Made by a program: the position numbers and the translations under genes
Origin: Eikenella glucosivorans
GTDB lineage: Bacteria; Pseudomonadota; Gammaproteobacteria; Burkholderiales; Neisseriaceae
Assembly (NCBI RefSeq): GCF_016025525.2
Contig: NZ_JACSGR010000006.1
Location: 124,001-188,000, forward strand
Direction of reading: 5' to 3'
Length of the DNA stretch: 64,000 bases
Shown here: positions 16,892 through 24,480 of the stretch, piece after piece
Layout: every line of letters starts with the position of its first letter
How positions within the stretch are numbered: the stretch's first letter is position 1
The notes under the pieces: generated by a model
Databases searched by the model: none
What the model saw: the letters and a program-made list of their open reading frames with translations, nothing else
What the model was told of the DNA's origin: nothing

Positions 16892-18085
16892 TTATTTCAA
16901 CACTTCGGCAAAGGCGTTGGCCACGTAGTCGATATTCTTCTCGTTCAGGCCGGCCACGCACATGCGGCCGTTGCTTACCATGTAGATGGCAAATTCTTTT
17001 TGCAGCCGTTCCACCTGCTCGGGCGAAAGGCCGGTGAAGCTGAACATGCCGCGCTGTTTGGTGAAGTAGCCGAAATCGCGGCCGGGCACTTTGGCGCTGA
17101 GCACTTCCTGCAGGCGGCTTCGCATGGCGCGGATGCGGTCGCGCATTTCATACACTTCGCCTTCCCATTGCTTAAACAGGGCTTCGTTGTTCATCACGCC
17201 GTCCACCACGGCGTTGCCGTGCGAGGGCGGGCTGGAATAGATGCGGCGCACGGTGAATTTGAGCTGGCCGAGCACGAGTTTGGCTTCTTCGGCGCTGGGG
17301 CAGGCCACGGAAAGGCCGCCCACGCGCTCGCCGTAGAGCGAGAGGTTTTTCGAGAAGGAGTTGCTCACGAACACGGGCAGGCCGATTTCCACGGCGCGGC
17401 GCACGGCATATACGTCGCTTTCCAAGTCGTCGGCGAAGCCTTGGTAGGCAATATCCATGAAGGGGATGAGCTTTTTCTCTTTGATGATGCCCAGCAACTC
17501 GTCCCACTGCTCGCGGGTGAGGTCTACGCCGGTGGGGTTGTGGCAGCAGGGGTGCAGGATGAGCACGTCGTTTTCGTTCAGCGTGCGGAAGAAGTCTTTC
17601 ATTTCTTGGAACTTCACGCCGATGGTGGCCGGGTCGTAGTAGGGGTATTTGCCCACTTCGAAGCCGGCGCCTTCAAAGATGCTCACATGGTTGCCCCAGG
17701 TGGGGTTGCTCACGTAGCACTTGGCCTGCGGAAACCATTCGCGGATGAAATCGGCGCCCACGCGCAGCGCGCCAGAGCCGCCGAGCGATTGGATGGTGGC
17801 GATGCGGCCTTCTTTCACGGCGGGGTTGTCGGCGCCGAACAGCAGTTTTTGGCAGGCGGCGCGGTAGGCGGGCGTGCCTTCCATCGGCAGGTAGCCGCGC
17901 GGGCGGGGGGTTTCGGCCAGGGCGCGCTCGACGGTTTTCACGCATTCGAGCACGGGCAGGCGGCCTTCGCCGTCGTAGTAAACGCCCACACCGAGATTGA
18001 CTTTCTCGCTGCGCGGGTCTTGGTTGTATTTCTCCATCAGGCCGAGGATGGGGTCGCCGGGGTAGAACTCAACGTGCTGGAACAT
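16892..18085 (-). CDS. tyrB: Aromatic-amino-acid / aspartate aminotransferase
   Basis: 397 aa PLP aminotransferase of class I, the length of AspC/TyrB. It begins MFQHVEFYPGDPILGL; the PLP lysine is in SNSFSKNLSLYGERVG near residue 247, and HPCCHNPTGVDLT carries the conserved Asn-Pro-Thr-Gly. The ending RMCVAGLNEKNIDYVANA is typical. It interconverts aspartate, phenylalanine or tyrosine with their keto acids; whether aspartate or aromatics are preferred cannot be read from sequence. Monocistronic, with an inverted DUS terminator. Confidence 0.92.
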   Translation of the reverse strand: MFQHVEFYPGDPILGLMEKYNQDPRSEKVNLGVGVYYDGEGRLPVLECVKTVERALAETPRPRGYLPMEGTPAYRAACQKLLFGADNPAVKEGRIATIQSLGGSGALRVGADFIREWFPQAKCYVSNPTWGNHVSIFEGAGFEVGKYPYYDPATIGVKFQEMKDFFRTLNENDVLILHPCCHNPTGVDLTREQWDELLGIIKEKKLIPFMDIAYQGFADDLESDVYAVRRAVEIGLPVFVSNSFSKNLSLYGERVGGLSVACPSAEEAKLVLGQLKFTVRRIYSSPPSHGNAVVDGVMNNEALFKQWEGEVYEMRDRIRAMRSRLQEVLSAKVPGRDFGYFTKQRGMFSFTGLSPEQVERLQKEFAIYMVSNGRMCVAGLNEKNIDYVANAFAEVLK

Positions 18086-18417
18086 GGTGGTCTTCCTTGA
18101 AATTCGTTGGGGAAAGGGGAAAAACGGGCGGAATGAAACGGCGCGATTTTACGCCGGTTTGCGGGGGAGAGGCTACCTGAAACGGCGGCAGCGCACAACA
18201 GAGATTCTCGTATCGGGCAGGAAAATTCTGCCGAGCCGCGCCGAATTATTTCGAGCGAAACGATGCTAAATCAAACAAAGCGCAAATAAACCCGCAAAAC
18301 GGTTTGCATGGGCAAAGGGTTTCAGGTAGCCTTGCGTGCCGGCTGAAACCGCGCGGCCGAAGCACGGTATCAAACACATATTCACAATTGATTTATAGCG
18401 ATTTTAAGGGAGGGTTT
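18086..18417 (+). promoter_or_regulatory. Leader of the formate/nitrite channel gene
   Basis: A 332-bp divergent gap with eikDUS near 18,172 and 18,320. TTGAT-TTAT-AGCGA beginning at 18,388 matches one half of the FNR consensus TTGAT-N4-ATCAA, a weak hint of anaerobic control. AAGGGAGGG is a strong ribosome site for the ATG at 18,418. Confidence 0.4.
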
Positions 18418-19215
18418 ATGCAGGGCTCGACGTTTGTTTCCACCATCGAATACAACTGCCGCAAGAAATCGGCGCTGTTCGACGGCAACAAGGCCAAATA
18501 TGCGGTGCGCTCGATGTATGCCGGAGTAATACTCACGCTGGGCACGGCGGCGGGCGTGGTGGCGGCGGATACGCTCAATATGGTGCATCCTGCGCTGGGG
18601 CGTTTTGCCTTTCCGTTTATGTTTTCCTGGGGGCTGGTGTATATCCTCTCGCTCAACGCGGAGCTCACCACTTCCAATATGATGTATCTCACCGCCGGCA
18701 CATTTCTGAAAAAAATCAAATGGCAGAAAGCGCTGGCGATTTTGATGTATTGCACGCTCTTCAACCTGCTCGGCTCGATTCTGGCCGCCTGGCTGTTTGA
18801 CCAAACCAGCGCGTTTGCCGGGCTGACTGCGCACAATTACCTGCCCAGCCTGGTGGAGCACAAGCTGGAGCGGGGCAGCCGGCTGGTGTTGTTTGAAGGG
18901 ATCATGGCCAATCTGTATGTGAACGTGGCGGTGCTGGCTTATCTGCTGCTGAAGGAGCAGATGGCGAAAATCGTGGGCGTGTTTGCGGCGGTGTATATGT
19001 TTGTGTTTCTGGCCAACGAGCACGTGGCGGCAAACTTTGCTTCTTTCTCGCTGGTGGCGTTCAACCCGATTGCCGGCGAGGTGGGGCACTTTGAAATGCT
19101 GAACATCCTGCGCCATTGCAGCATCGCTTTCTTCGCCAACTGGGTGGGCGGCGGCCTGCTGATCGGTTTGCCTTATGCCTTCCTGAATAGGGATGAAGAG
19201 CGTTATGTGGATTGA
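18418..19215 (+). CDS. Formate/nitrite transporter (FNT) family channel
   Basis: 265 aa with about six membrane helices. FNT features: an N-terminal amphipathic part, a GVILTLGTAAGVVA first helix, SLNAELTTSNMMYLTAGTFL (the conserved L.TsnM region), a FANEHVAANFASF segment resembling FEHxxANM, and WVGGGLLIGLPY near the end. FNT proteins move formate, nitrite or related small anions through a pentameric inner-membrane channel. The ATG at 18,418 follows AAGGGAGGG; the longer frame upstream passes through a DUS and is rejected. Monocistronic. Confidence 0.85.
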   Translation: MQGSTFVSTIEYNCRKKSALFDGNKAKYAVRSMYAGVILTLGTAAGVVAADTLNMVHPALGRFAFPFMFSWGLVYILSLNAELTTSNMMYLTAGTFLKKIKWQKALAILMYCTLFNLLGSILAAWLFDQTSAFAGLTAHNYLPSLVEHKLERGSRLVLFEGIMANLYVNVAVLAYLLLKEQMAKIVGVFAAVYMFVFLANEHVAANFASFSLVAFNPIAGEVGHFEMLNILRHCSIAFFANWVGGGLLIGLPYAFLNRDEERYVD

Positions 19216-19240
19216 TGTTTGAAACGGATTGGATGAGGAA

Positions 19241-19266
19241 AAAGCGGCCTGCCGGCTGCTTTTTTG
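19241..19266 (+). terminator. Terminator of the FNT gene
   Basis: An imperfect hairpin (AGCGGCC with GGCTGCT) followed by six T, 26 bp after the stop codon. A DUS inverted pair lies just beyond at 19,292-19,335. Confidence 0.65.
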
Positions 19267-19445
19267 TTGGGCGCGGATTGGGATGGTAAGCATTTTTCAG
19301 GTAGCCAGGTTACGGCTTGGAGGCTACCTGAAAAAAGAAATCTGTGAAATTTATTATGCTTAATATGCCTGTTTATAAAGTGTAAATTGGAGTTTAGGCA
19401 GCTTTTCAAATTTCAGGTAGCCTTTGCCATTTGTAAACCTTTAAC

Positions 19446-19600
19446 CCTTGCGCCTCATGCAGGCGCGGGCACTTCCTTTCTTTGCTTCGCCAAAGAAAGG
19501 AAGCAAAGAAAGACGACTGCGGGCACAGGTTTGCTGCGCAAACTTCCCTCACTCCGCCCGAAAAACCGCGCTCCGTTCGGCTGCGCCAGCAGGGATGGCG
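19446..19600 (+). repeat. Dispersed intergenic repeat, copy 1
   Basis: Starts CCTTGCGCCTCATGCAGGCG, contains CTTTGCTTCGCCAAAGAAAG (self-complementary) and GGTTTGCTGCGCAAACTTCC, and ends near GCTGCGCCAGCAGGGATGG. A close copy lies at 29,873-30,116 with an extra 70-odd bases inside. Nothing suggests translation. Confidence 0.75.
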
Positions 19601-19694
19601 AAGAATTGCATATTTGCGGTGAATATTCCGTTTTTGGTTATCACATAAGCAAAAGCTGCTGGGGTGTTTGGTTTTAAAAACTTTGCTTTATTGT

Positions 19695-19733
19695 ATTTTC
19701 AGGTAGCCTTTCGTGCTGAGGCTACCTGAAAAT
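19695..19733. terminator. Inverted eikDUS pair after nadD
   Basis: ATTTTCAGGTAGCCT and AGGCTACCTGAAAAT, 9 nt apart, immediately beyond the nadD stop at 19,736. Confidence 0.65.
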
Positions 19734-19735
19734 AG

Positions 19736-20356
19736 TTATCGGGCGCGGGGCGGGATGTGGTAGAGATGATGTTGGCGGATGTAGGCGAGCACGGCGGGGG
19801 GGAGGTCAGGGCTGGTGCCGCTGGCGGCGAGCTGCTGGCGGATTTGGGTGGAGCTGGCGGGCAGGGGGGCGGCTTGCAGGATGTGCAGCCAGCCTTGCGG
19901 CAGGGCTTCGGCCAGCCAGGCTTGCAGCTGGGCGGGGGCTTGGGCGAGGCTGCTGCCGGGGCGGGGGGCGGCGGCGATGCGGCATTGGCGCACGAGGCTT
20001 TGCCAGCGGTGCCAGGTGTGCAGCTGGAGGAGGCTGTCTATGCCGACGAGCAGCCAGAGGTCGGCGGCGGGGAAGTGCTGGCGGAAGATTTGCACGGTGT
20101 CGTGGGTGTAGGTGGCGCCTTGGCGGACGATGTCGCAGTCGCTGACGGCGAAGCGGGGGTCGGCTTGGGTGGCGATTTCGGCCATGGCGAGGCGGTGGGC
20201 GGCGGGGGTGCGGGGGGCGGTTTTGTGGTAGGGGTCGCCGGCGGGCAGGAAGATGACGCTGTCGAGGCGGAGTTCGTCGGCGAAGCTGCGGGCGATGTGC
20301 AGGTGGCCGCTGTGGATGGGGTCGAAGGTGCCGCCGAAGAGGCCGATGGAGGGCAT
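19736..20356 (-). CDS. nadD: Nicotinate-nucleotide adenylyltransferase
   Basis: 206 aa. It makes deamido-NAD from nicotinate mononucleotide and ATP. The nucleotidyltransferase signature GLFGGTFDPIHSGHLHIA is at the N-terminus (GGTFDPxHxGH), with PHKTA-type (PYHKTAPRTPAAHR) and C-terminal SSTQIRQQLA (the ISSTxIR motif) segments. It is monocistronic here, unlike organisms where holA or rsfS adjoins it. An inverted DUS pair follows the stop and another precedes the gene at 20,438-20,474. Confidence 0.95.
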   Translation of the reverse strand: MPSIGLFGGTFDPIHSGHLHIARSFADELRLDSVIFLPAGDPYHKTAPRTPAAHRLAMAEIATQADPRFAVSDCDIVRQGATYTHDTVQIFRQHFPAADLWLLVGIDSLLQLHTWHRWQSLVRQCRIAAAPRPGSSLAQAPAQLQAWLAEALPQGWLHILQAAPLPASSTQIRQQLAASGTSPDLPPAVLAYIRQHHLYHIPPRAR

Positions 20357-20506
20357 GGTGGGTTCCTGATGGCTGTGGTGGGGTGGGCTTGGCTGCTTAG
20401 GGGTTGGTTGGTGCTGCCTGGAAATCTTGGCTTTCTATTTTTCAGGTAGCCTCAGCCCTCGGGCTACCTGAAAGCGTGAGCTTCGGCGAAGCTAATCACT
20501 GCGCGC

Positions 20507-21814
20507 TCATTCTTCTTTGCCAAACCATTTTTTCACGCCTTCGCCAATCGGCGGGGCGATTTTCAGCAAATACACCAGCACCACGATGTTGCCGAGCGCC
20601 ACAACGAGGTACAGCAGGTTGATGCTGTCGAACAGCCACAGCAAGATGGCGGAAAGCAGGGCGGCGGCCACCATGAAGAAGCCGTTCACGATATTGTTGG
20701 CGGCGATGGCGTGGGCGCGGAATTCTTCGCTGCTGGCGGTTTGCAGCCAGGTGTAGAGCGGCACCGAGAAAAAGCCGCCGCAGAAGCCGAGCAGCACGAT
20801 GCACAGCATCACGGCATAAGCGTCGCCGCGCAGCAGGAAGCTGCCGATACCGCCGTATTCGTGGTAGCGCGCGCCGTGGGTGAGCGCCACCAGCAGGAGG
20901 CCGAACACGGCCATGCCCACCGTGCCCACCGCCACCCAACCAAGGTTGAGCCTGCGGTGGCTCAGCTTGGCGCACACTACCGAGCCGCTGCCGATGCCGA
21001 TGGAAAACAGGGTGAGCATCAGGTTGAACACGTTGTCGTTGCCGCCCAGGTGCAGCTTGGTGAAGGTGGGTAGCTGGGTGGTGTACACCGCGCCGATAAA
21101 CCAAAACCAGGAAATGCCGATGATGGCGGCGTAGATGTTTTTATCGGCAAAGGCTTGTTTCAGGATGGTTTTCGAGTTGCGAACGATGTACCAGTCGATT
21201 TCGGCATCCGGCGTTTTCGGCGCCACACGCGGCATAAACATGCTGGCCACCAGCCCGCCCACGGCAATCAAAAGCAGAAATACGGATACGGTTACGCCGC
21301 CGATGCCGGCCAGAATCGTGCCCAAAATCTGACCGAACAGGATGGCCAGAAAGGTGCCGCTTTCAATCAGGCTGTTGCCCACAATCAGCTCGTTGCTGTC
21401 GAGATAATCGGGCAGCACGGCGTATTTGAGCGGGCCGAACAGGGTGGATTGCAGGCCCATCAGGAAAATGCTGAACAGCAGCAGCCACAGCGATTGGGTG
21501 AGGAAGCCCACCGTGGCCAGCATCATGATCAGCACTTCCGCCACCTTCACCACCACCGCCATGCGGCCGCGGTCGAATTTATTGCACAGCTGGCCGGAGA
21601 GCGCGGAAAACAGGAAAAACGGCAGCACGAATAACAATGCGCTCACATTAATCATTTGCGCCGGCTCGATGAGGCCGTTTTGCCCCAGACCGTAGAAGCT
21701 GATCATGGTGGCCAGCGCGATTTTGAACAGGTTGTCGTTGAGCGCGCCGAGAAACTGGGTGCCGAACAGCGGGGCGAAGCGGCGGGAAGTGGCGAATTTG
21801 AAACCGGAGTTCAT
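20507..21814 (-). CDS. MFS transporter, lysophospholipid transporter LplT-like
   Basis: 435 aa with about 12 hydrophobic segments. It begins MNSGFKFATSRRFAPLFGTQ and continues FLGALNDNLFKIALATM, the pattern of the LplT/YihY-linked MFS clade (FGaxNDNlfk). Such proteins flip or import lysophospholipids across the inner membrane, and in several species are fused to acyltransferases; this one is stand-alone. The ATG at 21,812-21,814 overlaps the ccoS stop (ATGA), so it is cotranscribed with ccoS and the 103-aa gene. The lysophospholipid role is inference from family resemblance. Confidence 0.78.
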   Translation of the reverse strand: MNSGFKFATSRRFAPLFGTQFLGALNDNLFKIALATMISFYGLGQNGLIEPAQMINVSALLFVLPFFLFSALSGQLCNKFDRGRMAVVVKVAEVLIMMLATVGFLTQSLWLLLFSIFLMGLQSTLFGPLKYAVLPDYLDSNELIVGNSLIESGTFLAILFGQILGTILAGIGGVTVSVFLLLIAVGGLVASMFMPRVAPKTPDAEIDWYIVRNSKTILKQAFADKNIYAAIIGISWFWFIGAVYTTQLPTFTKLHLGGNDNVFNLMLTLFSIGIGSGSVVCAKLSHRRLNLGWVAVGTVGMAVFGLLLVALTHGARYHEYGGIGSFLLRGDAYAVMLCIVLLGFCGGFFSVPLYTWLQTASSEEFRAHAIAANNIVNGFFMVAAALLSAILLWLFDSINLLYLVVALGNIVVLVYLLKIAPPIGEGVKKWFGKEE

Positions 21815-21990
21815 GATTTGTCCTGCGGGGGAGTGGGGTCGGAATGGACGGAATCGTCGTCCATCAGGATGCGGTGGGCGGGGCCTTCTAAGTCGTCGAA
21901 CTGGCCGCTGTGGCTGGACCACCAGAAAAAGTAGCCGATGATGAAGGCCAGCACGATGCTGATGGGGATGAGGATAAACACGCTCTCCAT
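21811..21990 (-). CDS. ccoS: cbb3-type cytochrome oxidase assembly protein CcoS
   Basis: 59 aa, too short for many gene finders. The protein begins MESVFILIPISIVLAFIIGY, a single membrane helix, then FFWWSSHSGQFDDLEGPAHR and a short acidic tail. The FxWAxxxGQFDDLxxPAxRIL pattern is diagnostic of CcoS/FixS, which is needed to insert heme and copper cofactors into cbb3 oxidase. It overlaps both neighbours by four bases (ATGA): the 103-aa gene upstream and the MFS gene downstream. The oxidase genes ccoNOP are not in the window. Confidence 0.9.
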   Translation of the reverse strand: MESVFILIPISIVLAFIIGYFFWWSSHSGQFDDLEGPAHRILMDDDSVHSDPTPPQDKS

Positions 21991-22301
21991 CAGAGGTTCC
22001 CTTCCAAATCGGTGAGCAGCAGGGTATGGCCGCCGAGGCGCAGGTATTGCTGGCGGATGTCGGCGGCGGGGCTGCCTGCGGCATCGTATAGCGCGATGCC
22101 TTCGCCCTGCGCCTGCCAGGCGAGCAGCTGGCCGGCCAGTGCGGCGAGCGTGCGGGCGGGCGCGGCGGCATCGGGCGGCAGTGAGGCTTCGTGCGGCTGG
22201 ATCATGGCGTGGCCGGATTGGGGCTCGTCGTCGCTGTCGGCGGTGAGCACGAGGAAGCCGAGCAGGGTGCCGTTTTCGGTGCTGAGGGTGAATTGGCGCA
22301 T
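21990..22301 (-). CDS. Hypothetical protein upstream of ccoS
   Basis: 103 aa, no recognised domain. It begins MRQFTLSTENGTLLGFLVLT and ends LLLTDLEGNL, with a Pro/Ala-rich linker in the middle. There is no signal peptide or membrane helix, so it is probably cytoplasmic. Its stop overlaps the ccoS start (ATGA), so expression is coupled to an oxidase assembly factor. A role connected with cbb3 oxidase is possible but rests on position alone. Confidence 0.65.
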   Translation of the reverse strand: MRQFTLSTENGTLLGFLVLTADSDDEPQSGHAMIQPHEASLPPDAAAPARTLAALAGQLLAWQAQGEGIALYDAAGSPAADIRQQYLRLGGHTLLLTDLEGNL

Positions 22302-22393
22302 TTTTCAGGTAGCCTTTGATGTTTCAGGTAGCCCTTTTCGGCCGGGCTGGCTTAGGTTTCGGCCCAAGCTGTTTTTCAGGTAGCCTTTGTTGC

Positions 22394-22930
22394 TTATTTG
22401 CTGTTGAGCAGCCAGTATTGCAGGCCGATCAGGGTTTTGGCGTCTTGGATTTGGTTGGCGGCGATGGCTTCTTGCACGGCTTGGCGGGAGAGCAATACGG
22501 TTTCGACGAATTCGTCCGGGTCGGGCTCTCGGGCGCTGGTGGGCGTGATGCCTTCGGCGAGGTAGAGGTACATTTTTTCGTCGCAGAAGCCGGGGGCGGT
22601 GTAGAAGGTGTGCAGGAGGCGCACGCTTTGGGCGCGGTAGGGGGTTTCTTCTTCGAGCTCGCGCGCGGCGCACACGGCGGGGTCTTCGCCGGGGTCGAGC
22701 TTGCCGGCGGGCAGTTCGAGCAGGGCGGCGCCGGTGGCATAGCGCCATTGGCGCACAAGCACGACTTTTCCGGCTTCGGTTACGGCGAGCACGCAGGCGG
22801 CGCCGGGGTGGCGGATGACGATGCGGTAGCTTTGGTTGCCGTTGGGCAGGCGCACGGTGTCGCGGGCGATGGTGACGAATTTGCCGTCGAAAATGGGCTC
22901 GGAGGAGAGTTGGGTTTCGGTGAGGTTCAT
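22394..22930 (-). CDS. Nudix hydrolase, ADP-ribose pyrophosphatase type
   Basis: 178 aa. The Nudix box runs GKLDPGEDPAVCAARELEEE followed by TPY, so the catalytic REUxEE core is intact while the glycine normally following EEx is a threonine. VRLPNGNQSYRIVIRHPGAA and LVRQWRYATG before the box, and a FYTAPGF segment after it, match the NudF/ADP-ribose pyrophosphatase group. It probably hydrolyses ADP-ribose or related nucleotide sugars in the cytoplasm. A single gene flanked by DUS. Confidence 0.85.
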   Translation of the reverse strand: MNLTETQLSSEPIFDGKFVTIARDTVRLPNGNQSYRIVIRHPGAACVLAVTEAGKVVLVRQWRYATGAALLELPAGKLDPGEDPAVCAARELEEETPYRAQSVRLLHTFYTAPGFCDEKMYLYLAEGITPTSAREPDPDEFVETVLLSRQAVQEAIAANQIQDAKTLIGLQYWLLNSK

Positions 22931-22948
22931 GGTGTGCGGTGGGACATG

Positions 22949-23009
22949 GGGCTACCTGAAAGCGTCAGCTTCAACGAAGTTAAAACGGGGCTGGAATTTC
23001 AGGTAGCCT
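22949..23009. repeat. DUS-bounded degenerate repeat module
   Basis: GGGCTACCTGAAAGCGTCAG, then GCTTCAACGAAGTTAAAACG, then TTTCAGGTAGCCT: the clearest example of the module, between the Nudix gene and the LprI-like gene. On the minus strand it would also act as terminator for the lipoprotein gene, whose stop is at 23,030. Confidence 0.6.
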
Positions 23010-23029
23010 TTGCCTTTGGTGGGTTCGGG

Positions 23030-24223
23030 TTATTGGGAAACGTAGCCGCGCAGTTCTCTGGCTTTGCTGCGGGCTTCGGCGGCGGTGCATTCGAGGCGGG
23101 CGAGCTGGCCGCTGTTGCCGCCGCCGGCCTGCTGGCCTGCCTGGGCGCATTTGGCGGCGCTGCTGGCGCTCCAGGATTGGTAGTCTTGGCCGATGATGTC
23201 TTTCACGTCGGCGGGCACGCTCTGCCACACGTTGCGCAATTCTTGCTGGGCGGCTTGGGCGCGTTGGGCGGCTTCATTGAGCTGGTTGCCGGTGTAGGCT
23301 TCGGCTTCCTGCTTGAGGTTGGGGATGCGCTGCTGCACTTCGCGGGTGTCGCATTCGATGCGCAGGGCTTCCTGCTCCAGCGGGTCGGTGGAATCGGCCT
23401 TGCTTTGGTAGGCGCATTGGCTGGCGCGCAGGCGGTTCCATTGGTTTTGTGCATCTTTAAGCGCGGTTTGGGCGGCGGCGGGCAGGGCCTGCCAGGCTTT
23501 GTTGAGGTTGTCGTGCGCCTGTTTATTTTCGGTGCGCAAAAGGTCGATGCGGGCTTGCAGGCGGGTTTGGTCGAGGGTGTTGAGCTCTTGCTGGCGGGTT
23601 TCTTCGGCTGCACTTTGCCGGCGGATTTCGGTCACTTGTTTGGCCAGGTCGGGGGCGGCGAGGTAGAAGGCTAGGGGCGGTTGCAGGCCGGAGGAGGCTG
23701 TTTTGCTGTCCACGTTGATCACGAGTTTGTCGCCACTGTCGGTTTGGCTGACGGTATAGCTGAGCGGGCGGATATAGCCGCCTTGGCCGTCGGGTTTGAG
23801 GCTTGGGTCGCCGGCAACCATCATTTCGTTGTATTCGATGCCGTCGCTTTCGTTGATTTCCATGTAATCGGAAATGCTTTGCTTCAGGCGGGCTTGGGCT
23901 TCCGGTTTGGGTGCAAAGCGCAGGGTGGCTTCGCAGGCGAGCTGTTTGCTGCCTTCGGAAGCGGCTTGGGTGGTGCGGATGTCGGTGATGTCGAAGCCGA
24001 GCTGGTCGAGGGCGGCTTGGATTTCGGCGGTACCGACTTGCGGGGAGGGTAGTTCGTGGTCGCTGGGCGGGAAGGCTGTGGCTTGGATTTGGGCTTTGAG
24101 CTGTTCGAGGGCCTGCGGTGCTTCGCAGCTGAGGGTGACGGTGGAATTGGTTTCTTCTTTGCCGCAGGCGGCGAGCGCGGCGGCGATGAGGAGGGCGAAG
24201 ACGGGTTTCATCAGGGGTTTCAT
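23030..24223 (-). CDS. Lipoprotein with tandem LprI-like domains
   Basis: 397 aa. Signal peptide MKPLMKPVFALLIAAALAAC ends in a lipobox cysteine (LAAC). The N-terminal half resembles no family I know. The C-terminal half holds two similar repeats, each with W..........C and a later C spaced about 20-30 residues (RASQCAYQSK...RIECDTRE and SAAKCAQAGQ...RLECTAAE), as in LprI/DUF1311 lysozyme-inhibitor-like domains. AAAGGAG precedes the ATG at 24,221-24,223. It is probably an envelope lipoprotein; lysozyme inhibition is a guess. Heavily Gln/Ala-rich, with helical linkers. Confidence 0.75.
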   Translation of the reverse strand: MKPLMKPVFALLIAAALAACGKEETNSTVTLSCEAPQALEQLKAQIQATAFPPSDHELPSPQVGTAEIQAALDQLGFDITDIRTTQAASEGSKQLACEATLRFAPKPEAQARLKQSISDYMEINESDGIEYNEMMVAGDPSLKPDGQGGYIRPLSYTVSQTDSGDKLVINVDSKTASSGLQPPLAFYLAAPDLAKQVTEIRRQSAAEETRQQELNTLDQTRLQARIDLLRTENKQAHDNLNKAWQALPAAAQTALKDAQNQWNRLRASQCAYQSKADSTDPLEQEALRIECDTREVQQRIPNLKQEAEAYTGNQLNEAAQRAQAAQQELRNVWQSVPADVKDIIGQDYQSWSASSAAKCAQAGQQAGGGNSGQLARLECTAAEARSKARELRGYVSQ

Positions 24224-24480
24224 GACAGGCTCCTTTGAAGGCGGATGGCGGTATTTTACCTGCAACGGGGCGGGGGTGGCAGGAAATTTTGGCTGTGTGG
24301 CGGCATGGTTTTGATTTGGGTTGAAGCGGTGTTTTCGCTTCGCCGGAGTTGGGTTTCAGATGGCCTTTGCTGTGTGGGCTACCTGAAACATGCTTGGGAT
24401 AATGTTGGATTAGGTTTTCAGGTAGCCTTTATGCTTGGCCGGGCGCATGATGGGCTACCTGAAAACGGATGCGGCGCTTG

